The position numbers were made by a program, and so were the translations under genes. A stretch of 64,000 nucleotides of DNA from Bryocella elongata (GTDB taxonomy: Bacteria > Acidobacteriota > Terriglobia > Terriglobales > Acidobacteriaceae): NCBI RefSeq assembly GCF_900108185.1, contig NZ_FNVA01000001.1, positions 930,001 through 994,000 on the forward strand, in the 5' to 3' direction. The notes beneath the pieces are model-generated. The model searched no databases, was not told where the DNA came from, and saw only the letters and a list, made by a program, of their open reading frames with translations. Of this stretch, positions 42,317 through 51,058 are shown in pieces (position 1 is the first letter of the stretch; the number at the start of each line of letters is the position of its first letter).

Positions 42317-43442
42317 ATCGTCATCGGTGATCGGCGCGGGGATGCCGCCTTCGCGACGCATCTTGAGGAAGCCGCGAATAAATGGCTCCAGCGCACCATC
42401 GAGCACTGCATCCACGTCGCCAACCTCGACGCGAGTACGCAGGTCTTTGGCGATGCGATAGGGCTGCAACACGTAGCTGCGGATCTGCGAGCCGAAGTTG
42501 ATCTCCAGCTTCGAATCTTCAATCTTGCGCGTAGCCGCTTTCTTCTTGTCCAGCTCGTACTCGTACAACTTGGAGCGCATCATCTTCATGGCGCGCTCTT
42601 TGTTCTTGTGTTGCGAGCGCTCGTTCTGGCAGCCGGTGACAAGGCCCGTCGGAAGGTGTGTGATGCGGACTGCGGAGTCGGTGGTGTTCACGTGCTGTCC
42701 GCCCTTGCCGCCCGAGCGGTAGGTGTCGATGCGGAGGTCTTCTGTCTTGATGTCGATGACGATGGTGTCGTCGATCTCCGGACTCACGAAGACGCTGGCA
42801 AAGCTGGTGTGACGGCGCTTGGCGGAGTCGAAGGGAGATATCCGAACCAGTCTGTGCACGCCGGTTTCGCCGGTCAGCATGCCAAAGGCGTACTCTCCGG
42901 TGATGGTGAAGGTAGCTGACTTGATGCCGGCTTCATCACCATCCTGCAGCTCGTTGATTTCGGTCTTGAAGCCCTGCCGCTCGGCCCAGCGCAGGTACAT
43001 GCGCATGAGCATCTCGGCCCAGTCCTGGCTTTCGGTGCCCCCGGCTCCCGGATGCACCGTGACGATCGCATTGAGCGGATCGGTCTCCTCGCTGAGCATG
43101 CTCCGGGACTCAAGCTCTTCGGTGAGCTTGGCCAAAGCTTCGATCTCGCGCTGGACTTCGGGCTCGATCGAGGTCTCGCCTTCGCGCATCAGGTCGAAGT
43201 AGGCGTCGATATCGCTGGTACGCCGCTCGATTTCGGCATCGTGGGAGAGAGCCGTCTCGAGACGCTTGCGCTCCCGCATCAGCGGCTGGGATTTCGCCGC
43301 ATCGGCCCAAACCGAAGGGTCTGCGATCTTCTCCTCAACGGAGGCTAACTCGGACTTCAGGCGGGGCGAGTCAAAGATACTCCCGCAGATCGCGTACTTT
43401 CTCGCGAACCGGGGAGTAAAGGAATTCAAGGTCACTCAGCAT
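42308..43442 (-). CDS. prfB: Peptide chain release factor 2, with programmed +1 frameshift
   Basis: RF2 releases peptides at UGA and UAA. The main frame (42308-43372) has the tripeptide anticodon SPF (VRISPFDSAKRR) and the catalytic GGQ (SGGKGGQHVNTTD). A single continuous frame from 43435 encodes nonsense before residue 20 (NSFTPRFARKYAICG). The other frame, ATG at 43442 to TGA at 43373-43371, encodes MLSDLEFLYSPV then REKVRDLREYL, the typical RF2 N-terminus. The ribosome must slip +1 on CTT at 43376-43374, skip one T and continue with GAC (Asp). The full protein is 377 residues: complement(join(42308..43372,43374..43442)). RF2 thereby autoregulates its synthesis. Confidence 0.95.
43370..43384 (-). 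promoter_or_regulatory. RF2 programmed-frameshift site
   Basis: Reading leftward: an SD-like GGGAG, then TAT CTT TGA C. The slippery CTT, in-frame UGA stop and following C are identical to the classical bacterial site, with the SD-like element at the usual three-base distance from CTT. Confidence 0.93.
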
Positions 43443-43498
43443 CGAATCAGATCTTTCTTTGAAGGCTTACGCTGTGCCTGCAAGGCACGCGGCAAACT

Positions 43499-45106
43499 CT
43501 AGTGTACTGGCCGCCGGGTGAAAAAGCTCGCCCCCAGCGCGAGAGCTGTCATCAGGGCACACAACCAACCGACCCAGTCGCCAAACCTCGTGTAGGGTGT
43601 CAGGCCGTCGCGAAACGCAAATCCTGCAGCCAGTGAAGAGCGCACGTGCCGTGGCAGCTGCGCCACGACGCGTCCGTGCGGATCAATAACGGCCGTTACC
43701 CCAGTATTTGTAGAACGCAGGACCCAGCGGTTATTCTCGATGGCGCGCATCCTGGCCATGTCAAGATGCTCCCACGGCGCGCTCGAGTCTCCATACCAGC
43801 CATCGTCGGAGAGGTTCACGAGCACCTGGGCGCCATCCTGGGTCAACCTCCGTACTTCATCTCCAAAAATCGACTCATAGCAGATAAAGACACCGTAACG
43901 GTGTCCCTCGCTGACCAGGGCATTGCGCGAAAGTCCAGGAACAAAGGGTAGATCGTCTAGGATCTTTCCGGCGAAAAAGAACAGTGGCTTGTAGGGTGTG
44001 TATTCGCCAAACGGGACGAGGTGCATCTTGTCATAACGCCCCCCATCTCTTCCCGCGGGTGTCGTGAGGCGAGCTGAGTTATACAGGTGGCGCGTTCCGT
44101 CGGAATCGGTCGCTGCGGGAGTTACGTCCTCTGCGATCACTGTAGAGTGAGCGTTGATCGCGAGGGAGTTCAGGACACTCCGAAACTGCGGATCGCTGTC
44201 GAAGAAATCTGTTGGAGCCTCTGGCCAGAGAATGACCGTGGGATATCCAGAACGCTCCGGGACACCTGAACTCATCGCCGGGGACTCGCTAAGGGCGACA
44301 AATGAGGAGAGCATCGCTGCCCTGCTATCATCGGTCGGACTATCTCCCTGGGCGGCGCCACCGATATTGAGATTGTCCTGCAGGAGCACTGCAGTCTGCG
44401 ACCGAGTGTCTGGCGGCGGTGTCCACCAATTTGCCGATAGCGCGAGCAGTGTGGTTGCAAGTGCCAGGCTCCCGATGGCAAGTTTTCTGGGCGTGCCGCA
44501 CAGTTCGCAGGCGAACGGAAGGAGCCACAAGACATTGACCAGTGCCACCACCAGCGATAATCCCATCACTCCGGTAAGAGGCGCGAGCCGATTCAATATC
44601 AGATGGTCAATTTGCGTGTAGCCGAGAAGGTCCCACGGAAACCCCGTGATTTGCGTACGAGCAAGTTCTACCGCAACCCAGACTAAGGGGGCCACCACTA
44701 GCGCGGTGCACCAATTCCGTCGCCGCTGGATCGCCCAAAGGAGCCCGCAGAACAAGGCGTGATACAGCCCGAGATACAGGGAAAACAAAAGGAGCACGCC
44801 CCATGCAGCAGGTACCGGTAAGCCACCGTAAAGCTGCATGGTGCCTTCGATCCAGTAGCAATTTGCAAAGTACCAGACGATCCCACAAAGGTATCCGATG
44901 GCGGCCGCATGAAACCAGCGTGCTCCTTTGCCATATCGTTTGCCATATCGTTCGATATCACGAATCGCAAGCAGAAGTGGAACCAGGCATATCCAGCAAA
45001 AAGCCCTTCGCCAGAGCGGGACAGCCCCTTCAAGGGGAAATGGGAGGGCTTGCAGCACTCCTGAGAGCGCCGACAGGAGCCAGATCCGCAGTGGTATCGT
45101 ACGCAT
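43499..45106 (-). CDS. lnt: Apolipoprotein N-acyltransferase
   Basis: The 535-residue inner-membrane enzyme adds the third acyl chain to lipoproteins. About six N-terminal helices are followed by a nitrilase domain with the catalytic triad Glu in LWPEAPTDFF, Lys in YDKMHLVPFGEYTPY and Cys in FICYESIFGDEVR. ATG at 45106 (MRTIPLRIWLL) starts the first helix; the frame is open upstream without conserved sequence. prfB starts 57 bases downstream on the same strand. Several lipoproteins in this window are possible substrates. Confidence 0.93.
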   Translation of the reverse strand: MRTIPLRIWLLSALSGVLQALPFPLEGAVPLWRRAFCWICLVPLLLAIRDIERYGKRYGKGARWFHAAAIGYLCGIVWYFANCYWIEGTMQLYGGLPVPAAWGVLLLFSLYLGLYHALFCGLLWAIQRRRNWCTALVVAPLVWVAVELARTQITGFPWDLLGYTQIDHLILNRLAPLTGVMGLSLVVALVNVLWLLPFACELCGTPRKLAIGSLALATTLLALSANWWTPPPDTRSQTAVLLQDNLNIGGAAQGDSPTDDSRAAMLSSFVALSESPAMSSGVPERSGYPTVILWPEAPTDFFDSDPQFRSVLNSLAINAHSTVIAEDVTPAATDSDGTRHLYNSARLTTPAGRDGGRYDKMHLVPFGEYTPYKPLFFFAGKILDDLPFVPGLSRNALVSEGHRYGVFICYESIFGDEVRRLTQDGAQVLVNLSDDGWYGDSSAPWEHLDMARMRAIENNRWVLRSTNTGVTAVIDPHGRVVAQLPRHVRSSLAAGFAFRDGLTPYTRFGDWVGWLCALMTALALGASFFTRRPVH

Positions 45107-45379
45107 CGCGTTGAGGATAGCACTCCTGGAGGGACACCTGGTGATGCCCTGTCTACGGTGAGCTAGCAACCTCTTGTTTCGGCGGATTTTAGGTCCGTGG
45201 TTCGAATTGAGGCAAAATTTCTATCTCTCGGATAACTCGGGACGGGACATCTGAGTCAGATAAATGAATAAACCTAGGTTCAACGGGTTTACATATGCTC
45301 GCTAACAGGCATAGAGTTGTCTTCATTGCATGATTTGGCGGAGTGGGACTGCAAATATCGAAGGCTGGAAGGAATTCCA
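45107..45379. other. AT-rich divergent intergenic region
   Basis: This 273-base region between lnt and the AT-hook gene is visibly richer in A and T than the rest of the window. It must contain both promoters; no pair of boxes is convincing. A TTCGAAT stretch near 45202 looks like a tRNA T-loop, but no cloverleaf forms around it. Confidence 0.45.
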
Positions 45380-45628
45380 ATGGATGTAAGCAAGATTCTG
45401 AGTGAGATCGATGCCGAGATCAAGCGCCTGCAAGAGGCACGGTCGGCTCTGGTCAATATCAGTGGTACGACTGTTACAGTGACACGTCGCCGGGGCCGAC
45501 CCAAGGGAAGCACAAATGTTCCTAAGCCGGCCGCCAAGCGCGCTCGGAAGCTTTCCCCTGAGGGCCGCAAGCGAATTGCAGAAGCGCAGAAGCGCCGCTG
45601 GGCTGAAAGCCGTAAGAAGACTGCCTAA
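45380..45628 (+). CDS. AT-hook, Lys/Arg-rich DNA-binding mini-protein
   Basis: The 82-residue basic protein has an N-terminal helix (MDVSKILSEIDAEIKRLQEARSALV), an AT-hook-like RRRGRPKGS at about 37-45 and a Lys/Arg tail (KLSPEGRKRIAEAQKRRWAESRKK). A nucleoid-associated or regulatory role is likely, as with other small AT-hook proteins of acidobacteria; that is inference. GGAAGGA precedes the ATG at 45380 by six bases. It has its own terminator and lies in AT-rich DNA. Confidence 0.75.
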   Translation: MDVSKILSEIDAEIKRLQEARSALVNISGTTVTVTRRRGRPKGSTNVPKPAAKRARKLSPEGRKRIAEAQKRRWAESRKKTA

Positions 45629-45686
45629 TCCGGAGACGGCATCAAGGCAGAGTTGGATCAATTCCCTGCTGTAGCCCAAACAAAGA

Positions 45687-45711
45687 GCCGCCACGGATGT
45701 GGCGGCCTTTT
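45687..45711. terminator. Bidirectional Rho-independent terminator
   Basis: A perfect 8-bp stem (GCCGCCAC/GTGGCGGC, loop GGAT) is followed on the plus strand by CTTTTC and on the minus strand by TCTTTGTTT. It separates the AT-hook gene from the convergent methyltransferase gene. Confidence 0.85.
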
Positions 45712-45731
45712 CATCTTAAGATCGGCTTCAG

Positions 45732-46364
45732 TTAGCGAACTGCGATTACCTCGCGGACATTGTCCTTGCCAAGATAGAAGTGGGTACTGGAGTAACCTTC
45801 GAAGAACTTCTCGATCTGCCGGGTGGGATACACCTGCAGCATCGGAAACTCGCCGCTTTCGATGAGGTCAAGGTTCTCCGTATTGGTGAGTTGGTATCGC
45901 GAAAATCGGGTGCCTGTTCCGTCGATTTTCCCATGAAAGAAAGCCAGTAAGCGGCCATCAGGCCGCAGCACGGTCCGTAGGCGATCAAACACTGCAGGAA
46001 CGAGTTGCTTGGGAAGATAGTCTGCGGTGTCCCAAAGCAGGACGACATCAAAATCCCGACCTGAAAAATCGAGATTCGAGCTGACGAATCTTTCGACGTC
46101 ATATTCGGGCGTCACCCCCTCCCCCGAGGGGGTGAGCCACTCAGGGCGGCTGGCGTCCTGAACGATGTTGGCCATGTAGACACTGTGTCCCAAAGCCGTC
46201 AGATAGTTGATGTTCGACGGAGAAGTGGCACCGAAGTCCAGGACTCGAAGAGAGTCGTGAGACTGCAGGTGAGCGTGCAGACCGGTCCACCCGCGCGAAT
46301 GGCGCGACGAGCGTTCCGGCTGCCTGGCAGCGTTGGACTGGTCTCTACGAAAGATCCCGAGCAT
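45732..46364 (-). CDS. SAM-dependent methyltransferase-like protein
   Basis: The 210-residue protein resembles class I methyltransferases: a motif I-like strand LRVLDFGATSPSNINYL near residue 40, FDVVLLWDTADYLP near 105 (motif IV) and LRTVLRPDGRLLAFFHG near 130 (motif V/VI). The usual GxGxG is replaced by FGATSPSN, so SAM binding should be tested. It is encoded 33 bases after the bactofilin gene on the same strand, which suggests a shared transcript. Substrate unknown. Confidence 0.7.
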   Translation of the reverse strand: MLGIFRRDQSNAARQPERSSRHSRGWTGLHAHLQSHDSLRVLDFGATSPSNINYLTALGHSVYMANIVQDASRPEWLTPSGEGVTPEYDVERFVSSNLDFSGRDFDVVLLWDTADYLPKQLVPAVFDRLRTVLRPDGRLLAFFHGKIDGTGTRFSRYQLTNTENLDLIESGEFPMLQVYPTRQIEKFFEGYSSTHFYLGKDNVREVIAVR

Positions 46365-46397
46365 TCGTTCGTTGCCTCCGCGAAGCGTCGCTCGCGA

Positions 46398-46895
46398 TCA
46401 AAATAACGAGGGGCCGTCTTCCCCGGTCGTCGTTGAGCTGCTGGGATGGTTGGTGGCTTCCGAGCCCGAGACTGCGCCTTGAATCTGACGCTCCGCTGCA
46501 GCCAACGCCGACGGAAGCTCCGTTGCGTCGTGCCTGGTCGCCGAGGAATTTTCATGCGGCGTTGACGGAGTGACCGGATCGACGTGACCACGTAGCATGG
46601 CGTCCTCTTCGATCGTGAAGCGCGGCGACGTGATATCGCCGAGGACCATGGAATTGCCGCGGAGCTGCACAAATCCGGTCGCCTGCAGGTCTCCATGGAC
46701 TCTTCCCGAGACGAGGATCTCCTGCGCGAAGATGGTTGCACGGACCCGTCCCTGATCGCCGATGGTGACACGACCGCCAGGCAGGGTGATGGTTCCCTCT
46801 ACCTCGCCCTCGATCAGAAGGCTTTCCGTACCGCTCAGCTCTCCCTGGACCTTTGTATTGAGACCGATGATGGTCGCGCCTTCGGCTGAGTTCAT
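46398..46895 (-). CDS. Bactofilin-family cytoskeletal protein
   Basis: The 165-residue protein has the bactofilin beta-helix core (residues about 8-105) built of short repeated strands: TIIGLNTKVQGELSG, LLIEGEVEGTITLPGGRVTIG, ILVSGRVHGDLQATGFVQLRGNSMVLGDI. A disordered Ser/Thr-rich C-terminal tail follows. Bactofilins polymerise without nucleotide at the inner membrane and organise cell shape or wall enzymes. It is first in a two-gene unit with the methyltransferase-like gene. Confidence 0.9.
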   Translation of the reverse strand: MNSAEGATIIGLNTKVQGELSGTESLLIEGEVEGTITLPGGRVTIGDQGRVRATIFAQEILVSGRVHGDLQATGFVQLRGNSMVLGDITSPRFTIEEDAMLRGHVDPVTPSTPHENSSATRHDATELPSALAAAERQIQGAVSGSEATNHPSSSTTTGEDGPSLF

Positions 46896-47197
46896 TCGAC
46901 TTCGCCCTTCTATCTAAATCGCTGTGGCAACGCCACACATCTGGGTTGGATGCGGGCTATTCTATCGCCGCGCACACAACTGACCCTGTTCGCCCGCGTC
47001 TGCAAGCGAACTTCTTATACCGCCAATGGCCCAAGGCCTCTCCGCGGGACTGCCGTTGCCGCAACTATACTGCCCGGGAGCAAGTGGGCACAATCGTCCT
47101 CTGGGCATCTCGTTACGTCAAAATAGGAGTGAGGCACGCCGAGTTGATTGATTCGATGCAGTTGCGATGGGCCGACCGGGCTTATCTCAAGGGATGG
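46896..47197. other. 302-base divergent region between the bactofilin and secreted-protein genes
   Basis: The frame of the downstream gene is open back to 46946, but the extra residues are basic, lack a start signal and precede a clear signal peptide, so they are treated as non-coding. A small TGTGGC/GCCACA hairpin sits at 46923-46937. Promoters for both genes must lie here; none is assigned. Confidence 0.45.
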
Positions 47198-48112
47198 ATG
47201 GGGTTGAACAGACAGGGCAAAGTGTTCTGGGTCATGATGATTTTCGTCACAGCTCTCTATGCGCAGCCCGCGAATGGACAGGCGAGCTCCTCGGGGAACA
47301 CCGCAGATTCGGAAGGCACGACGGCAGGCGCACTTGTCAGTCGCCCGCCGCAGGTCTGGGCCGACGCTGCTGTCGCGCACGAACTCAAGGTCATTGACGA
47401 TGACGGCACGCAACCTCTCCGCTTTCGCGTCCATAAGATCGACGCGAAATCCGACACGGTGCGGGTGGAGGTTGAGACAAAGCTCGGGGCCGTGGCGCGG
47501 CTCGTTGAGCGCAATGGCCGTCCGCTGACGGTGGCAGAAGACCTCGCGGAACAGGAGCGACTGCGAGGCGTCATGGGCCGTCCTGAAGAATTCGTCCGCC
47601 ATCACAAACGGGACGCCGGAACGCGGCAGGACACGATTGAGCTCGTGAAGTTGATGCCGCGCGCCATGCTCTTTACCTACGCTGCCGGCCAGCCGCAGTG
47701 GAAGGGTTTTGCCGGCCAACAGGTATCGATCGATTTCAGGCCGAACCCGGCCTTCCACCCGCCTTCGATGGCGGCAGACATGCTCACCGGCCTCGAGGGG
47801 AGGTTGTGGATCGACGCGAGGTCGGGGCGGATGGTTCGCGTGGAAGCTCGAGTCTTGAAGCCCGTGAGCTTTGGTTGGGGGATCGTGGGCAAGATCTACC
47901 CGGGAGGCACGCTCGCGCTGGAGCAGGCTAACCCAGCCGGAGAACGGTGGGTGTACTCCAACCTGGATATGCACCTTAACATGCGTGTCGTGGTGAAGAG
48001 CCTCGCTATGAATGACCGCATGGTTGCGAGCGACTTTGAGGCTCTGCCAGGGCCGGTCAGCATGCAGGACGCAGTACAGATGCTGCTTGCGATGCACGTT
48101 CCTACACGCTGA
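47198..48112 (+). CDS. Secreted protein of unknown function
   Basis: The 304-residue product starts MGLNRQGKVFWVMMIFVTALYA with AAGGG just upstream, a signal peptide cut near ANGQA. The mature part is beta-rich, with segments such as PLRFRVHKIDAKSDTVRVEVETKLGAVARLV and GLEGRLWIDARSGRMVRVEARVLKPVSFGWG. The latter recalls LolA/outer-membrane lipoprotein-sorting-type folds, but that is only a hint. It is divergent from the bactofilin gene and convergent with the enolase-superfamily gene. I do not recognise it. Confidence 0.6.
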   Translation: MGLNRQGKVFWVMMIFVTALYAQPANGQASSSGNTADSEGTTAGALVSRPPQVWADAAVAHELKVIDDDGTQPLRFRVHKIDAKSDTVRVEVETKLGAVARLVERNGRPLTVAEDLAEQERLRGVMGRPEEFVRHHKRDAGTRQDTIELVKLMPRAMLFTYAAGQPQWKGFAGQQVSIDFRPNPAFHPPSMAADMLTGLEGRLWIDARSGRMVRVEARVLKPVSFGWGIVGKIYPGGTLALEQANPAGERWVYSNLDMHLNMRVVVKSLAMNDRMVASDFEALPGPVSMQDAVQMLLAMHVPTR

Positions 48113-48135
48113 CCGGCTGCGCCCGACAGGCTGAG

Positions 48136-49263
48136 CTAGACGCTGACCGCGGCGTCCCGGCGAATCGTCTTCGAGCGAACCGTGTTGTGCTCGATGCGCT
48201 CGCGAACTACCTCGAAGCCCCGGCCCGGGGTGGTAGGCACGATGATCTCGCCCTTGTCGCTGACGGTAACTGCGGGCTCGATGATGTCCTCCGCCCAGTA
48301 GCGGGCCGATGCTGAAACATCGCCCGGCAGCGAGAAGTTCGGCAGCGACGAGAGGGCGATGTTATGCGTGCGGCCGATTCCGGTCTCGAGCATGCCGCCA
48401 CACCACACGGGAACTCCCTTCTCCTTCGCGATGTCGTGTATGGCGATGGCTTCGGTGAATCCGCCAACGCGCCCTACCTTGATGTTGAGGATCTTCCCGC
48501 TGCCCAGCTCGAGCGCAGCGCGAGCGTCACGCCGATTGCGGATGCACTCATCCAGGCAGATTGCGGTCTTCATCCTCTTCTGCAGCGCGGCGTGGAAGTA
48601 AAAGTCGTCGTACCACATGGGCTGCTCCACCATCAGCAGGTTGAAACGATCCCACTTGGCGATGCGGTCCGCATCTTCGAGGCGGTAGCAGGAGTTGGCA
48701 TCGCAGCTCAGCAGGATGTTCGGCCAGCGCTCACGCACCATGGCGAAGATGTTTTCGTCCCAGCCGGGTTTGCACTTCAGCTTGATGCGCTGATAGCCCG
48801 CTGCAAGCTCCTTTGCGATGACCTCCATCAGCTTCTCCGGTGAGGACTGGATGCCGATGGACACTCCACAGCTGATCTTCTCGCGTGTGCCGCCCAGCAG
48901 CTTTGAGAGGGGGATCCCGCGCTCAAGAGAGTGCAGCTCCCATACCGCGTTCTCGAGCGCGGCCTTGGCCATGCGGTGTCCGCGCACCTGTTCGAAGATG
49001 GCGGGGCAATCGCGTCCGCTACCGATGTCGGCCTTCAGCAGGCGCGGAATCAGCTCGGTCTCGGTGATGATCCATGCGGTGTCGATCATCTCGTCGGAGA
49101 AGTACGGGTGCTCGCCGGCGACGCACTCTCCCCACGCGCTAAAGCCATCCGCTTCAATCTCCACGAGCAACACACGGCGGCCTGTGGTCACGCCAAAGCT
49201 GGTCTCGAACGGGTGCGCGAGCGGCATATTCAACTCGCGCATATGGATGGCATCGAACTTCAT
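48136..49263 (-). CDS. Enolase-superfamily o-succinylbenzoate synthase / N-succinylamino acid racemase
   Basis: The 375-residue enzyme belongs to the MenC/NSAR group: the KxK motif in RIKLKCKPGWDEN near residue 163, metal ligands in LSCDANSCY, VEQPM and CLDECI, and the opposite-face lysine in ILNIKVGRVGG. All catalytic residues are present. In menaquinone synthesis it would make o-succinylbenzoate, but no other men gene is nearby. Instead the next upstream gene is a GNAT acyltransferase, as in the N-succinylamino-acid-racemase pathway for D-to-L amino-acid conversion. Both activities occur in this family; I favour NSAR from context. Confidence 0.85.
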   Translation of the reverse strand: MKFDAIHMRELNMPLAHPFETSFGVTTGRRVLLVEIEADGFSAWGECVAGEHPYFSDEMIDTAWIITETELIPRLLKADIGSGRDCPAIFEQVRGHRMAKAALENAVWELHSLERGIPLSKLLGGTREKISCGVSIGIQSSPEKLMEVIAKELAAGYQRIKLKCKPGWDENIFAMVRERWPNILLSCDANSCYRLEDADRIAKWDRFNLLMVEQPMWYDDFYFHAALQKRMKTAICLDECIRNRRDARAALELGSGKILNIKVGRVGGFTEAIAIHDIAKEKGVPVWCGGMLETGIGRTHNIALSSLPNFSLPGDVSASARYWAEDIIEPAVTVSDKGEIIVPTTPGRGFEVVRERIEHNTVRSKTIRRDAAVSV

Positions 49264-49307
49264 GGTCTCTCCGGGTCGTGTTGCTTATGGTTGATCTTTT
49301 GTGGGAC

Positions 49308-50120
49308 TTACTTCTTGTAGTCCGTAATGTTGGCAGGAGCATCGGTCCAGATACCCAGCAGGTAGGCGCCGTCGCCATCCGCCTTGCGGTCATAACCAAC
49401 AACGGTGAGGCCGCGTGCGAAGGCCGCCTGCAGGGCGTCGGCGTTGCGGCTCTGCACGGCGAGTGCCTCCTCGCGATGTTCGGGCTGCGCCTTCCAGGCA
49501 TAGATGGCGTTGGGCACATCGACTTGCTCGACGATCTCGTAGGTCGGTGCGTCGCCGCGAAGGATCCGCTCGACGCGCTCCGAGCGCAGCCACCACTCGG
49601 CGTAGACACGGTCGGTGGGCAGGCCGCCTTGCAGTGGCGAGGTGGAAGGGCCATAGAAGTTTGGAGCATAGCGTCGCACCACCGCGCCAAGCCGTGTGAT
49701 GTTCATGTGCGCGTTCTTGATTTCGAGCGGGTCGAAGGTCCACTCCATGAGCTCGAAGCCGCGCGTGAGCGCCTCGTCGCGCTGCGCCAACTTGAGGCGT
49801 TGGCCAATGCGCAGGTTGCGATACTCCGAGAGAACCCCAAGCATGTGCGAATGGAGATACGGGTGCCCGTTACGCACGCCGGGGAGCGCCATCGCGAAGC
49901 CGGCCGGTTTGTCGTCGACGTAGGCTCCGAGCACCTGGCCGCCGATACGCGCAGCGAGCAGGAACATGCGCGAGGGGATGAGGTCCTCGGGATCGTAGCC
50001 CCATACCGCGCGTTCGATCTCCAGGCACTCGAGGCACTCATCCAGATTGGTCACGGGCCGGATCTCGACCCTCGGAGTTGAGGTTGCGGTAACGGTCTGT
50101 GCCGTCTCCATGGCGCTCAT
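49308..50120 (-). CDS. GNAT-family acyltransferase, COG3375-like
   Basis: The 270-residue protein has a GNAT domain with LECLEIERAVWGYDPEDLIPSRMFLLAARIGGQVLGAYVDDKPAGFAMALPG-type strands and a pyrophosphate-loop region near LGVLSEYRNLRIGQRLKLAQRDEAL (residues 95-119), then WTFDPLEIKNAHMNITRLG. Homologues in Gram-positive NSAR clusters succinylate D-amino acids. AGGAG lies eight bases before the ATG at 50120. Its start overlaps the mazG stop (ATGA), and the enolase-superfamily gene follows after 44 bases. Confidence 0.8.
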   Translation of the reverse strand: MSAMETAQTVTATSTPRVEIRPVTNLDECLECLEIERAVWGYDPEDLIPSRMFLLAARIGGQVLGAYVDDKPAGFAMALPGVRNGHPYLHSHMLGVLSEYRNLRIGQRLKLAQRDEALTRGFELMEWTFDPLEIKNAHMNITRLGAVVRRYAPNFYGPSTSPLQGGLPTDRVYAEWWLRSERVERILRGDAPTYEIVEQVDVPNAIYAWKAQPEHREEALAVQSRNADALQAAFARGLTVVGYDRKADGDGAYLLGIWTDAPANITDYKK

Positions 50121-50989
50121 GCGCGCTCTCCTTCGTCCTGATCTTGTTTCTGATGATTCTCTGCGGCGAGGCCACGCTTGGCCTCTGCCCATAGAGCTTC
50201 GAGCTGGTCGGCGTTCATGCCTGAGAGTTCCTGGCCGCGAGCTTCGCTGACGCTTTCCATCGCTGCGAATCGTGCTCGAAAGCGGGCGTTGGTGCCTCGA
50301 AGAGCCTGTTCCGGATCGACCTTCAGATGCCGCGCAAGATGCACGACGGAGAACAGCAGGTCGCCCACCTCGGACTCGATGCGTTCGGGATCGTTGGCCG
50401 CAAGCTCGGCACGAACTTCGGCTAACTCCTCATCGACCTTGGCGAGCACGCCCTGTGCGTCCGGCCAGTCGAAGTGCACCTTTGCAGCTTTCGAGCCGAT
50501 CTTCGTGGCCTCCATCATCGCTGGCATCGAGCGCGGTACGTCATCGAGCAGCGAGCGCGGGCCATCTTCTTCGGCTGCTTTCGCCTTCTTCTCCTCGACC
50601 TTGATCTGCTCCCAGTTACGCAACACGGCGTCAGGGGTCTCGGCTTCTACGTCGCCGAAGATGTGAGGATGGCGGCGGATGAGCTTGGCGCTGAGGTTGT
50701 CGGCGACGTCGCGCAGAGTGAAGCGGCTCTCGTCGGACGCCATTTGGGCATAGAACAACACCTGCAGCAGCAGGTCGCCGAGTTCATCCTTGAGGTCCGC
50801 GAAGTTGCGGCGCTCGATCGCGTCGAAGACCTCGTAAACCTCTTCCAGCGTGTGTCGCTTGATGCTGTCGAAGGTCTGTTCGAGATCCCAGGGGCAGCCG
50901 TTGGGGGCGCGCAGCCGGGCCATGATAGCTGCCGCGCGCCCAAGGCTCGCCTCGAGCTCCGCATTGTGCGGAAGTTCCTGTTCCGTCAT
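50117..50989 (-). CDS. mazG: Nucleoside triphosphate pyrophosphohydrolase MazG
   Basis: The 290-residue protein has two MazG domains: residues about 14-110 (PWDLEQTFDSIKRHTLEEVYEVFDAIE, DELGDLLLQVLFYAQMA) and about 165-245 (WPDAQGVLAKVDEELAEVRAEL, ESEVGDLLFSVVHLARHL), with the ExxE-x12-ExxD type metal sites. It hydrolyses non-canonical NTPs to NMP and pyrophosphate. ATG at 50989 has GGAAGG directly upstream. The frame runs open for another 100 codons upstream, antisense to the DUF3311 gene, and is rejected there. Confidence 0.92.
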   Translation of the reverse strand: MTEQELPHNAELEASLGRAAAIMARLRAPNGCPWDLEQTFDSIKRHTLEEVYEVFDAIERRNFADLKDELGDLLLQVLFYAQMASDESRFTLRDVADNLSAKLIRRHPHIFGDVEAETPDAVLRNWEQIKVEEKKAKAAEEDGPRSLLDDVPRSMPAMMEATKIGSKAAKVHFDWPDAQGVLAKVDEELAEVRAELAANDPERIESEVGDLLFSVVHLARHLKVDPEQALRGTNARFRARFAAMESVSEARGQELSGMNADQLEALWAEAKRGLAAENHQKQDQDEGERA

Positions 50990-51058
50990 CCCTTCCATCG
51001 TACAGCCGCAGGCGAGGCTGATGGTAAGCTGCTGGGGAAGGCTGGCTTGGAGCAAACG

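Noticed and set aside
45190..45230. A tRNA-like T-loop (GGTTCGAATT)
   Set aside because: No acceptor, D or anticodon stem can be drawn around it.
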